From positions 310,001-374,000 of the forward strand of contig NZ_JAUMKD010000003.1 in the NCBI RefSeq assembly GCF_030519475.1: DNA of 64,000 nt, in the 5' to 3' direction. Below, one piece after another: positions 34,466-41,960 of the stretch. Source of the DNA: Micromonospora sp. C28SCA-DRY-2. GTDB taxonomy: Bacteria > Actinomycetota > Actinomycetes > Mycobacteriales > Micromonosporaceae. The position numbers were made by a program, and so were the translations under genes. The notes below the pieces were generated by a model. That model was not told where the DNA came from, ran no database searches, and was given only the letters and a program-made list of their open reading frames with translations. Position 1 is the first letter of the stretch. Each line of letters begins with the position of its first letter.

Positions 34466-35356
34466 ATGGACGTCGTGCTGGAGACCGACCAACTCGGTAA
34501 GCGATACGGCAACAGATGGGCGCTACAGGACTGTTCGCTGCGGCTGCCCGCCGGCCGCATCGCCGCCCTGGTCGGCCCGAACGGGGCGGGCAAGAGCACG
34601 CTGCTGCACCTGGCGGTGGGCCTGCTGCGGCCGGACGCGGGGGCGGTGCGGGTCTTCGGCGCGGCGCCGTACGGCAACACCTCGGTGCTCGCCGAGATCG
34701 GGTTCGTCGCCCAGGACACCCCGCTGTACCGGGACTTCACCGCGGCCGAGCTGCTCACCCTCGGCGCCAAGCTGAACCGGCGCTGGGACGCGGCGCTGGC
34801 CCGCAACCGGCTCGCCGAGTTGGGCATCCCGCCGCGCAAGCCGGTCGGGCAGCTCTCCGGCGGCCAGCGGGCCCAGGTGGCGCTCGCCATCGCGCTGGCC
34901 AAGCGGCCCCGGCTGCTGCTGCTCGACGAGCCGGTGGCCAGCCTCGACCCGCTGGCCCGGCGCGAGTTCCTCCAGTCGCTGATGGGCAGCGTCGCCGACG
35001 CCGGCACCACCGTGCTGCTCTCCTCGCACCTGCTCGCCGACCTGGAACGCGTCTGCGACTACCTGATCGTGCTGCACGCCTCCCAGGCCCGGCTGATCGG
35101 CGCCGTCGAGGACCTGGTCGCCGAGCACCGCCAGCTGGTCGGGCCGCGGCACGACGGCGAGCCGATCGCCGGGGTGTCGGCGGTGGTCCGGGCCAGCCAC
35201 ACCGACCGGCAGTCCACCCTGCTGGTCCGCACCGACGGGGTGGTCGTCGACCCGAACTGGACGGTCCGCGAGGTGTCCCTGGAGGACGTCATCCTCGGTT
35301 ACCTCGCCGACGGCGAGGCCCGGGCCAGCCACGCCGAGTGGGAGGTGCCGGCATGA
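34466..35356 (+). CDS. ABC-2-type transporter ATP-binding protein
   Basis: 296-residue ATPase: Walker A GPNGAGKST, signature LSGGQRAQV, Walker B LLLLDEP, D-loop ASLDP and switch LLSSHLL. The C-terminal 90 residues form an accessory domain. The ATG at 34466 follows GAGGAG; another ATG at 34451 overlaps the regulator's stop. It pairs with the permease whose ATG overlaps its stop. Likely role: export or sensing of a lipophilic compound or peptide antibiotic. Confidence 0.94.
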   Translation: MDVVLETDQLGKRYGNRWALQDCSLRLPAGRIAALVGPNGAGKSTLLHLAVGLLRPDAGAVRVFGAAPYGNTSVLAEIGFVAQDTPLYRDFTAAELLTLGAKLNRRWDAALARNRLAELGIPPRKPVGQLSGGQRAQVALAIALAKRPRLLLLDEPVASLDPLARREFLQSLMGSVADAGTTVLLSSHLLADLERVCDYLIVLHASQARLIGAVEDLVAEHRQLVGPRHDGEPIAGVSAVVRASHTDRQSTLLVRTDGVVVDPNWTVREVSLEDVILGYLADGEARASHAEWEVPA

Positions 35357-36345
35357 TCTGGCTGACCTGGCGCCAACACCGCCGGCAGGCGCTGTTCACC
35401 CTCGCCGGCCTGGCGGCGCTCGCCGCCCTGCTGGTCCCCACCGGCCTCGCCATGCGGAACCGGTTCGCCGACCTCGGCGGCCCCGAGTGCGTACGCCAAC
35501 TGGCCCGGTCCGAGCTGACGCCGGGCGTGGTGGAGAGCTGCAACCGGGCGTTCGACCAGTTCAGCAACCAGTACGGCGCGTTCAACCTGGTGGGCGTGCT
35601 GTTCCTCGTCCTGCCGCTGCTGGTCGGCCTGTTCTGGGGCGCCCCGCTGGTCGCCCGGGAGGTGGAGCAGGGCACCCACCGGCTGGTGTGGACCCAGGGG
35701 GTCAGCCGGCGCCGCTGGGCCGCGGTGAAGTTCGGGCTGGTCGGCGCGGGGGCGGCGGTCGCGGCGGCCGGTTACGGGCTGGGCATGTCGTGGTGGCTGG
35801 CGCCGCTGACCCAGGCGGAGCGGCAGGGCCGGTTCGACGTCTTCTTCTTCGACATGCAGGGCCTCGTCCCGGTCGGCTACACCGTGCTCGCGGTCGCGCT
35901 CGGGATCTTCGCCGGCACGCTCTGGCCGCGGATGCTGCCGGCCATGGGGGCCACCCTGGCCGGTTTCCTCGCCCTGCGCGTCGCCCTGGTGGAGTTCGCC
36001 CGGCCGCACTACATGGCGGCGCGGACGCGCACCTTCCCGGTGGAGAGCGACAGCCCGATGCCGCACCAGGCCCACGGTGACTGGGTCCTCGCCAACGGCG
36101 TGCGGGACGCCGACGGCACCATGGTGGCGGCGAACGCGCAGATCGCCTGCCCACCCGGCGCCACCGGGCCGACCGGCGGGCGCTGCGGGGCGGAACTCGG
36201 CCTCGAGCCGGGCGCCTACAACTGGCAGCTCTACCAGCCGGCGGACCGGTACTGGGCGTTCCAGTACATCGAGACCGGCATCTTCGTCGCGCTCGCCGCG
36301 CTGCTGCTGCTGCTCGCGGTACGCCGGATCCGGCGGATCGCCTGA
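35353..36345 (+). CDS. ABC-2-type transporter permease
   Basis: 330-residue membrane protein with six hydrophobic segments, opening MIWLTWRQHRRQALFTL, a common start in actinobacterial ABC-2 permeases. A large extracytoplasmic loop between about residues 215 and 300 contains a Cys pair (ACPPG, RCGAE). Coupled to the ATPase by ATGA. It ends eight bases before a strong terminator, closing the three-gene operon. Confidence 0.92.
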   Translation: MIWLTWRQHRRQALFTLAGLAALAALLVPTGLAMRNRFADLGGPECVRQLARSELTPGVVESCNRAFDQFSNQYGAFNLVGVLFLVLPLLVGLFWGAPLVAREVEQGTHRLVWTQGVSRRRWAAVKFGLVGAGAAVAAAGYGLGMSWWLAPLTQAERQGRFDVFFFDMQGLVPVGYTVLAVALGIFAGTLWPRMLPAMGATLAGFLALRVALVEFARPHYMAARTRTFPVESDSPMPHQAHGDWVLANGVRDADGTMVAANAQIACPPGATGPTGGRCGAELGLEPGAYNWQLYQPADRYWAFQYIETGIFVALAALLLLLAVRRIRRIA

Positions 36346-36352
36346 CCGGTGA

Positions 36353-36391
36353 CCGACGACCGCCGGGCGTCCCACGCCCGGCGGTCGTCGG
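36353..36391 (+). terminator. Strong terminator of the YtrA operon
   Basis: 18-bp perfect arms with a CCC loop (36353-36370 and 36374-36391), starting directly after the permease stop. The remaining sequence to 36539 shows no gene. Confidence 0.88.
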
Positions 36392-36539
36392 GGCACGCCG
36401 ACGGGTCTCCCCCGTCCGGTCCCGGCTCGCGGTTGCCCCCGCTGCCTACCGTCGGAGTCGGCGGTACCGACCGGGCCCGCCCGGCCCCCACGCCGAGGGT
36501 TGGTGCGGGAGCCGGATCGGCGATCAGTAGGGTAGGGAT

Positions 36540-36899
36540 GTGTCTCTATGGATGGCCGCGATGTGGGGACTGGTCGGCAGCGCGGTGGCGGAGGCGCTGA
36601 ACCTCTACGGGATGATGCGCCCGACGACCGAGTCGGGACACCGGTGGCAGTGGCCCTGGCGGGACCCGCGGGACCGGCCGATCGTGCTCTTCGCCGTCCT
36701 GCTGCGGATGGTGGCCGGCACCGGGCTGGCCGCCGCGGCGGGCGCCGGCGGCCTGGCCACCACCGCCTTCGCCAGCTTCACCTTCGGAGTGGCCGCGCCC
36801 CTGGTGATCGCCAAGATGTTCGACCAGCTCCGGGTGGCGGACCGGCCCGCCGAACCGAGCGGCGACGGCCCGAACGGCAGCCACGATGACGCCGCGTGA
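36540..36899 (+). CDS. Small membrane protein of unknown function
   Basis: 119 residues with three hydrophobic stretches (about 4-22, 48-70, 74-92), an aromatic loop WQWPWRDPRDRP, and an acidic hydrophilic tail. GTG at 36540 is six bases after TAGGGT, compatible with a leaderless message; ATG codons 5 and 8 codons in are alternatives. No family is recognised. Its end overlaps the next gene by 14 bp, so the two products probably work together. Confidence 0.7.
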   Translation: MSLWMAAMWGLVGSAVAEALNLYGMMRPTTESGHRWQWPWRDPRDRPIVLFAVLLRMVAGTGLAAAAGAGGLATTAFASFTFGVAAPLVIAKMFDQLRVADRPAEPSGDGPNGSHDDAA

Positions 36900-37929
36900 C
36901 AGCTTCCTGCGCCGGCTCGCCGTCGCGCTGGCCGCCCGGCCGGCCACCACCGCCACCACCGTTCCCCCGCCGACCCGGACCCGGTTCGCCGCCGCGCTCG
37001 CGGCCCGCCCGGTGGCCGGCCCGCGGCCGGGTTCCGGGCCGGTGCCGCCGGTGGCCACCCGCTACCGCGACGGCAAGCTGACCGAGCGGGTCCGGGAGGT
37101 GCTGGCCGGCATCCTCGGCACCACCGCCGACCAGCTGCGGGTGGACTCCGACGGCGATGTCGGCATCCGGGCCGGCTCCGCGATGATCTTCGTACGAACC
37201 CAGGAGGACCCGCCGCTGGTGGACGTCTTCTCGCCGCTGCTCACCGGCGTCGACGCCACCGAGACGCTCTACCAACGGCTGTCCGACCTCACCAACGGCC
37301 TGGTGATCGGGCGGGTCTACTGCACCGGCGACACCGTCTGGGCGTCGATCCCGGTGTTCGGGCAGGAGTTCCAGCCCACCCACCTGCTGCTGGCCGTACG
37401 GGCCATGGTGGAGCTCGCCGACGACCTGGACGACCAGCTCCGGCAGGAGTTCGGAGGCAGCCGGTTCTTCGGGCCCGAGGCGTCCGGCCTGGTGGCGGTC
37501 CCCGACCCGACCGGCTACCTGCGCGACCTCGCCGACTCCGGCGAGACCGGCGCCACCGGCGCGAGCAGCGTGCTGGTCGACCTGCTGGCCGACCGGGGCC
37601 GCACCGAGGAGCTGCGGCTGCGCGCCGAGCACGGCGACTGGCACGCCGCCTCCCGGCTCGCCGCGCTGCTGGCCGCCCGGGGCCGGGACGACGAGGCCGA
37701 ACGCTACTGGCGGATCGCCGCCGACCAGGGCGAACCCCGCGCCCGGCACGAGCTGGCCGCGCTGCTCGCCGGTCAGGGCCGGCACGACGAGGCGACGAGC
37801 CTGTTGCGCCAGGCGGTCGCCGACGACGACTGGCGCTCGCTGCCGCTGCTGCTGACCCTGCTCACCGAGCACGGCCGGGTGGACGAGGCGATCGCCCTGC
37901 TGCGCCAGCGGGCCGGCGCCGACGAGTGA
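36886..37929 (+). CDS. YbjN/TY-Chap-like domain protein with C-terminal helical repeats
   Basis: 347 residues. After an Ala/Pro-rich lead, residues 60-205 resemble the YbjN/type III chaperone-like fold (RVREVLAGILG, LVDVFSPLLTGVDATETLY, THLLLAVRAMVELADDLDDQL). From about 225 to 345 run three TPR/Sel1-like helix pairs (ASRLAALLAARGRDDEAERYW, then ARHELAALLAGQGRHDEATS). In Micromonosporaceae such proteins are proposed peptide-binding chaperones in conflict or signalling gene sets; that role is inference. The start lies inside the preceding membrane-protein gene. Confidence 0.75.
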   Translation: MTPRDSFLRRLAVALAARPATTATTVPPPTRTRFAAALAARPVAGPRPGSGPVPPVATRYRDGKLTERVREVLAGILGTTADQLRVDSDGDVGIRAGSAMIFVRTQEDPPLVDVFSPLLTGVDATETLYQRLSDLTNGLVIGRVYCTGDTVWASIPVFGQEFQPTHLLLAVRAMVELADDLDDQLRQEFGGSRFFGPEASGLVAVPDPTGYLRDLADSGETGATGASSVLVDLLADRGRTEELRLRAEHGDWHAASRLAALLAARGRDDEAERYWRIAADQGEPRARHELAALLAGQGRHDEATSLLRQAVADDDWRSLPLLLTLLTEHGRVDEAIALLRQRAGADE

Positions 37930-38034
37930 CCCGGCCGCCCGCCGACCCGGCACGCGCGGTCACCCGCTCCCGGTCGTCGCGGTACCCGATGACGCCCGGG
38001 CGGCACGAGGCGGTGCCCGCGCCGGCCCGGCGGC

Positions 38035-38748
38035 TCAGTCGAGGCCGGCGCAGGGCGTGCCGTCGATGGTGCAGGCGGTGGGGCGCGCGCTGACCGGGGA
38101 ACCGGTCACCCGGAAGCCGACCCGCACCGAACCGCCGCCGGGCACCGCCCCGCCGGCGCCGTCCGGCACGAAGGTCCAGGTCGCGCCGTCCCGGGTGACC
38201 CGGGCGCCGCTGACCGAGGTGACCTCCAGGGATTCCCGGGGCAAGGTGACCGCCAGGGTCCAGTCGGTGACCCGGCCCGGGCCGGGATTGCGGATGGTCA
38301 CCGCCGCCCCGTAGCTGAGCAGGGCGCGCTCCTCGATGGCGAACTCGGCGCCCAGCGCCGCGCCGGTGGCCGGCGGCGCCGCGGGGGACGCGCTGGTCGG
38401 CGGGGCGGCCGAGGAGGCGGCCGGGCTCGGGCGCCCCGACGTCGGGCGGGAACTGGGCGGTTCGGCCTGCACCCCGACGCCGCCCGCCGGTGAACCGGTC
38501 GGCACCGCGACCGCCGGCGGCGGGTCCAGGGCCACCGGCGCCAGGCGCTCCGGGGTGCGCAGCACCACGACGACGGCGACCGCCGTCGCGACCAGCACCG
38601 CCAGCGCGGCGAGCAGGGCGAGCCGGGCGACGGTCGGCCCGTCAGCCCGCCCGGTGGCGACGCGCCGCACCGATCCGGCGGCGGCCGTGATCCGGTCGAG
38701 CACGATGATCGCCACGGTCCGCCGTGGCTGCGGCGGTGCTGCCGGCAT
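38035..38748 (-). CDS. Membrane-anchored protein with CBM2-like C-terminal domain
   Basis: 237 residues: a short cytoplasmic start, one membrane helix at about 40-62, a Pro/Ser/Ala-rich linker to about 130, and a beta-sandwich resembling the cellulose-binding CBM2 fold (YGAAVTIRNPGPGRVTDWTLAVTLP, VRVGFRVTGSP) with two terminal Cys. ATG at 38748 follows GGGGAG. It takes the place in the gene order where conservons usually carry a small GTPase. It could tether the cell surface to polysaccharide or serve as an extracellular sensor for the kinase upstream. Confidence 0.78.
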   Translation of the reverse strand: MPAAPPQPRRTVAIIVLDRITAAAGSVRRVATGRADGPTVARLALLAALAVLVATAVAVVVVLRTPERLAPVALDPPPAVAVPTGSPAGGVGVQAEPPSSRPTSGRPSPAASSAAPPTSASPAAPPATGAALGAEFAIEERALLSYGAAVTIRNPGPGRVTDWTLAVTLPRESLEVTSVSGARVTRDGATWTFVPDGAGGAVPGGGSVRVGFRVTGSPVSARPTACTIDGTPCAGLD

Positions 38749-38819
38749 TGAATTCTCCCCTACAGATCGTCCGCCGGACATCGTGCCGCGCCCGCCGGGC
38801 GGCGGGCCGCCCGGCCCGG

Positions 38820-39197
38820 TCACAGCGCGCGAAGCCCGGCGAGCAGGTCCTTGAGCAGCGCCTCGGTCGGCAACGCGGAGAGCATCGGCGGCTCGTGGGT
38901 CTCGATCAGCCCGGCGTCCGCCAGGTCGGCGAGCAGCACCCGGACGGTGCCCACCGGCAGGTCCAGCTCCGCGCCGACCTCGGCCACCGACAGTGGACGC
39001 CGGCACAGCTCGACGATCCGCGCCTGCTCCGGGAAGAGCTGGGCGACGGGTGCCGCGGGCCGGGTCACCACCAGCGTGATCAGGTCGAACCGTCCCTGGT
39101 CCGGCGCGCTGCGGCCGCGGGTCATCGCGTACGGGCGGACGATCGGGCCGGCGTCGTCGTCGTACCACGCCTCGTCAGCGTCGCCGGTCGCTGGCAC
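38820..39197 (-). CDS. DUF742 protein (conservon component C)
   Basis: 125-residue DUF742 protein with the family opening WYDDDAGPIVRPYAMTRGR and a winged-helix-like core (LSVAEVGAELDLPVGTVRVLLADL). In Streptomyces conservons this protein works with a sensor-like ATPase, a roadblock protein and a small GTPase. GTG at 39197 has GGAGG six bases upstream and overlaps the roadblock gene by 23 bp. Confidence 0.92.
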   Translation of the reverse strand: MPATGDADEAWYDDDAGPIVRPYAMTRGRSAPDQGRFDLITLVVTRPAAPVAQLFPEQARIVELCRRPLSVAEVGAELDLPVGTVRVLLADLADAGLIETHEPPMLSALPTEALLKDLLAGLRAL

Positions 39198-39621
39198 CGG
39201 GGCCTCCGCTCGTCGCTGTCGCGGCCGGTTCCAGGTACACCGGCAGGTGCCGTTCGGCCTGTCCCACGAAGAGCGCCACCTCGTACGCCATGTCGCCGAC
39301 CTCGGCGTCGCCGCCGATCCGGACGGTGAGGATCGCCCCGTTGCGGATGGTGGCGACGAACAGGAACGCCCGGGACATCTGCACCACGACCTGCCGCAGC
39401 GCACCGCCGACGCAGACCCGGGTGGCCGCCATGCCCAGCGCCTCCAGCCCGGCGATCATGCTGGACAGTTGGGCGGCCAGTTCGTCGTCGACGTCCCGGG
39501 AGGCGCCGAGCAGCAGCCCGTCCGGGGACAGCACCACCGCGAACTCGGCGCCGGGCACCCGGTCGACCAGGTCGTTCAGGGCGGAGGTCAGGCTGTCGGC
39601 GCTGACCAACGATTGCGTCAT
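39175..39621 (-). CDS. Roadblock/LC7-domain protein (conservon component B)
   Basis: 148-residue roadblock/LC7 protein (LNDLVDRVPGAEFAVVLSPDGLLLGAS, DVDDELAAQLSSMIAGLEAL). These dimeric proteins act as GTPase activators or scaffolds in MglB-like systems. Two consecutive ATGs (39624 and 39621) overlap the kinase stop; 39621 has better spacing from GAGAGG. The partner GTPase is missing from the operon. Confidence 0.92.
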   Translation of the reverse strand: MTQSLVSADSLTSALNDLVDRVPGAEFAVVLSPDGLLLGASRDVDDELAAQLSSMIAGLEALGMAATRVCVGGALRQVVVQMSRAFLFVATIRNGAILTVRIGGDAEVGDMAYEVALFVGQAERHLPVYLEPAATATSGGPGASDRRR

Positions 39622-41960
39622 CATCGTCCTCTCGGTGCTCGGGGTACCGGTATCTCGACCGTGTCGGAGCCGACGGTGCCCGGCCCGGGCCGCACCGCCC
39701 CGGGTCGGCGGTCCCGGACCGGCAGTCCGCCACTGTCGCCCCGGCCGCCGGACCGGGCAGGTGCCCGCTCGGGCCCACCGGCCGGCCTGCCACCCGGTCC
39801 GGCGGGCCGGCCACCCACGCCGGCCGGCGCGCCACCCGACCCGGCCGGCACGCCGTCCACTCCGGTCGGCACGCCGCCGACGCCGGCCGGCGGGCCAGCC
39901 GCCGCCCTCGGCACGCCGCCCGGTCCGGTCGGGTCGACCAGGCCGGCCGGCAGCCACACGAGCGCCGTGGTGCCGCCCCGCGGGCCGGGCCGCAACGACA
40001 CCCGGACACCATGCCGGGTGGCGAGCAGGGCGGCAGCGTACAACCCGGAGCGGCCGGCCGGGGGGTCGCCCGGCGGCGGGGCGGCGAGCAGGTGGTTCAG
40101 CTCGGCCAGCGCGGTGGCGTCCAGCCCCGGCCCGTCGTCGGTGACCAGGATCGCGCAGCCCCGTGCCGCGGCCTCGGCGGCGACCCGGACCGTGCTGCTG
40201 GGCGGCGAGCAGACCAGGGCGTTCTCGACCAGCTCGGCCAGCAGGTGGACGAGGTCGGTGACCGCCGGCCCGGCGAGCGTCCACGGCCACTGCGCCGCGA
40301 CGAGGACCCGCTGGTAGTCCGCCACCTCGGCGACCGCGCCGCGCGCCACGTCCAGCAGCGGCACCGGGCGTCGCCAGCGGCGGGCAGGCGTGCCGCCGGC
40401 GAGGGTGACCACCTTCTCCACGTTGCGCCGGATCCGGGCGGCCAGGTGGTCGAGCCGGAACAGCTCGGCGGCCTCGGCGGCCGAACGTTCCCGGCGTTCC
40501 AGGGCGTCCAGCAGGGTGAACTGGTCGCGCAGCAGCACCTGGTTGCGCTGGGTCAACCGGAGGAACAACTCGTGCAGGGCCGGCTCCCCCGCTCCCGGCA
40601 CCGGCCCGGCGCCCGGGGCGGCCGCCGGCCCGCCATGCCGGACCGCCATCGGGGGCAGGCGCAGCTCGGCGGTGTCCGGCCCGGCCGGTGGGGCGGCGGC
40701 GGGGCCGGCCCGGTGGGCGGCCGGCCCGACCGTCGACGGCCCGGCCGGGGCACCGTCGTGGCGCCGCGGAGCGCCGGCGGACAGGCCCGCCGGTGGTGAC
40801 GCGGGAACGCCGGTGGGCGCGCCCAGTGGGGACGGCGCGGGATCGCCGGCGGCTGCGGTCAGCCGGCGGACGGTGCCGACCCAGCCGGCCAGCAGGAGGA
40901 GCACCGAGACCAGGCCGAGGCCCAGCACCACGCCGGCCCGCGCGACCACCAGCGCCGCACCCGGAGTGGCCCGCTCGACGCTGCCCCGGGCGGCGGACGT
41001 CACCAGCTGGTGCAACCCGCCCAGGGCCGGGTCGACCGCCGCGCGCCACTGCTCGCCGGTGGGCACCGGCCCGTCCTCGCCGGCGCGCAGCAGCCGATCC
41101 TCCAACGAGAGCAGCGCGGTGAACCCCGGCCCCTCCACCAGGGCCCGGTGGCCGTCCCGGTCGGCGGCCGGCAGTCCGGCGGTCGCCTCGGCCCGGACGT
41201 AGCGGTGCGTGCTGACCAGTTCGGTCAGCCGGAGCCGGTCGTCGGCGGTCAGCCAGCCGTTGGTCAGCGCGGCGCTGACCAGGGTGTCCTCCCGGGCGAG
41301 CAGCTCGCGGGCCCGGGCCAGCCCGATCACCGCGCGGGTCTCGGCGGCCAGGGTGCTCTCCCGCGCCCCCCATTCCGGGCCGTAGACGGCGAAGGCGGCG
41401 TCGATCAGCCCGTGGTAGCCGGCCACCGCGGCGGCCCGGCCGACGTCCGCCTCGGCGCGCAGCCCAGCCAGCCCGGCCAGTCGCCCGAGCAGGTCGTCGA
41501 CCCGGTCCCGGACGGCTCCGGCGGTGACCAGCCGGAGGTCGGGACCGTCGGTGGCCGCCCGCAGGGCGCCGGCCGAGCGATCCGTGTCCGCCCGGGCACC
41601 GGCCAGCGCGGCGCGGGCCCGGTCGTCCCCGGCGATCGCCGCCGCGCTGAGCCGGCGCTCCACCTGCAGGTCGAGGATCAGCCGGTCGGTGGGCTGCCCG
41701 AAGGTCTCCGCGAGCGCCCGCACCCGCACCAGGTCGGCGGCGTCCCGGCCGGTCAGGTAGGCGGCGTACGACCAGAGGGCGAGGAGCACGGCGGCGAGCG
41801 CGACGAGCTGCCGGCGGATCCGGGGATCGGCCGGCCGGGCCACCGCGTCGGCGCGGCTCACGGCGTCGGCGCGGCCCACCGCGTCGGCGCGGCCCACCGC
41901 GTCGGCGCGGCCCACGGCGTCGGCGCGGCCCACGGCGTTCATGGCGTCGGTGTGGTTCAC
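39621..41960 (-). CDS. Nitrate/nitrite-sensing-type membrane histidine kinase (conservon component A)
   Basis: 779 residues. A repetitive start of (GRADAV)n is followed by a membrane helix at about 50-70, a large extracytoplasmic NIT-like helical sensor (about 75-330), a second helix near 335-360, a Pro/Ala-rich linker, a DHp-like segment with LFRLDHLAARIRRNVEKVV near 500, an HATPase domain (about 555-655) with DDGPGLD, and a disordered tail rich in VPAG/RPAG units. GTG at 41960 overlaps the LuxR stop as GTGA. Conservon CvnA proteins have this plan. The true signal need not be nitrate. Confidence 0.88.
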   Translation of the reverse strand: MNHTDAMNAVGRADAVGRADAVGRADAVGRADAVSRADAVARPADPRIRRQLVALAAVLLALWSYAAYLTGRDAADLVRVRALAETFGQPTDRLILDLQVERRLSAAAIAGDDRARAALAGARADTDRSAGALRAATDGPDLRLVTAGAVRDRVDDLLGRLAGLAGLRAEADVGRAAAVAGYHGLIDAAFAVYGPEWGARESTLAAETRAVIGLARARELLAREDTLVSAALTNGWLTADDRLRLTELVSTHRYVRAEATAGLPAADRDGHRALVEGPGFTALLSLEDRLLRAGEDGPVPTGEQWRAAVDPALGGLHQLVTSAARGSVERATPGAALVVARAGVVLGLGLVSVLLLLAGWVGTVRRLTAAAGDPAPSPLGAPTGVPASPPAGLSAGAPRRHDGAPAGPSTVGPAAHRAGPAAAPPAGPDTAELRLPPMAVRHGGPAAAPGAGPVPGAGEPALHELFLRLTQRNQVLLRDQFTLLDALERRERSAAEAAELFRLDHLAARIRRNVEKVVTLAGGTPARRWRRPVPLLDVARGAVAEVADYQRVLVAAQWPWTLAGPAVTDLVHLLAELVENALVCSPPSSTVRVAAEAAARGCAILVTDDGPGLDATALAELNHLLAAPPPGDPPAGRSGLYAAALLATRHGVRVSLRPGPRGGTTALVWLPAGLVDPTGPGGVPRAAAGPPAGVGGVPTGVDGVPAGSGGAPAGVGGRPAGPGGRPAGGPERAPARSGGRGDSGGLPVRDRRPGAVRPGPGTVGSDTVEIPVPRAPRGR
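41845..41934. repeat. Five tandem 18-bp repeats near the kinase N-terminus
   Basis: Five nearly identical 18-mers of the form GCGTCGGCGCGGCCCACS, each encoding GRADAV-type hexapeptides on the minus strand. Only positions 13 and 18 of the unit vary. Copy number could change by slippage, altering the length of the cytoplasmic lead before the first membrane helix without shifting the frame. Confidence 0.9.
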
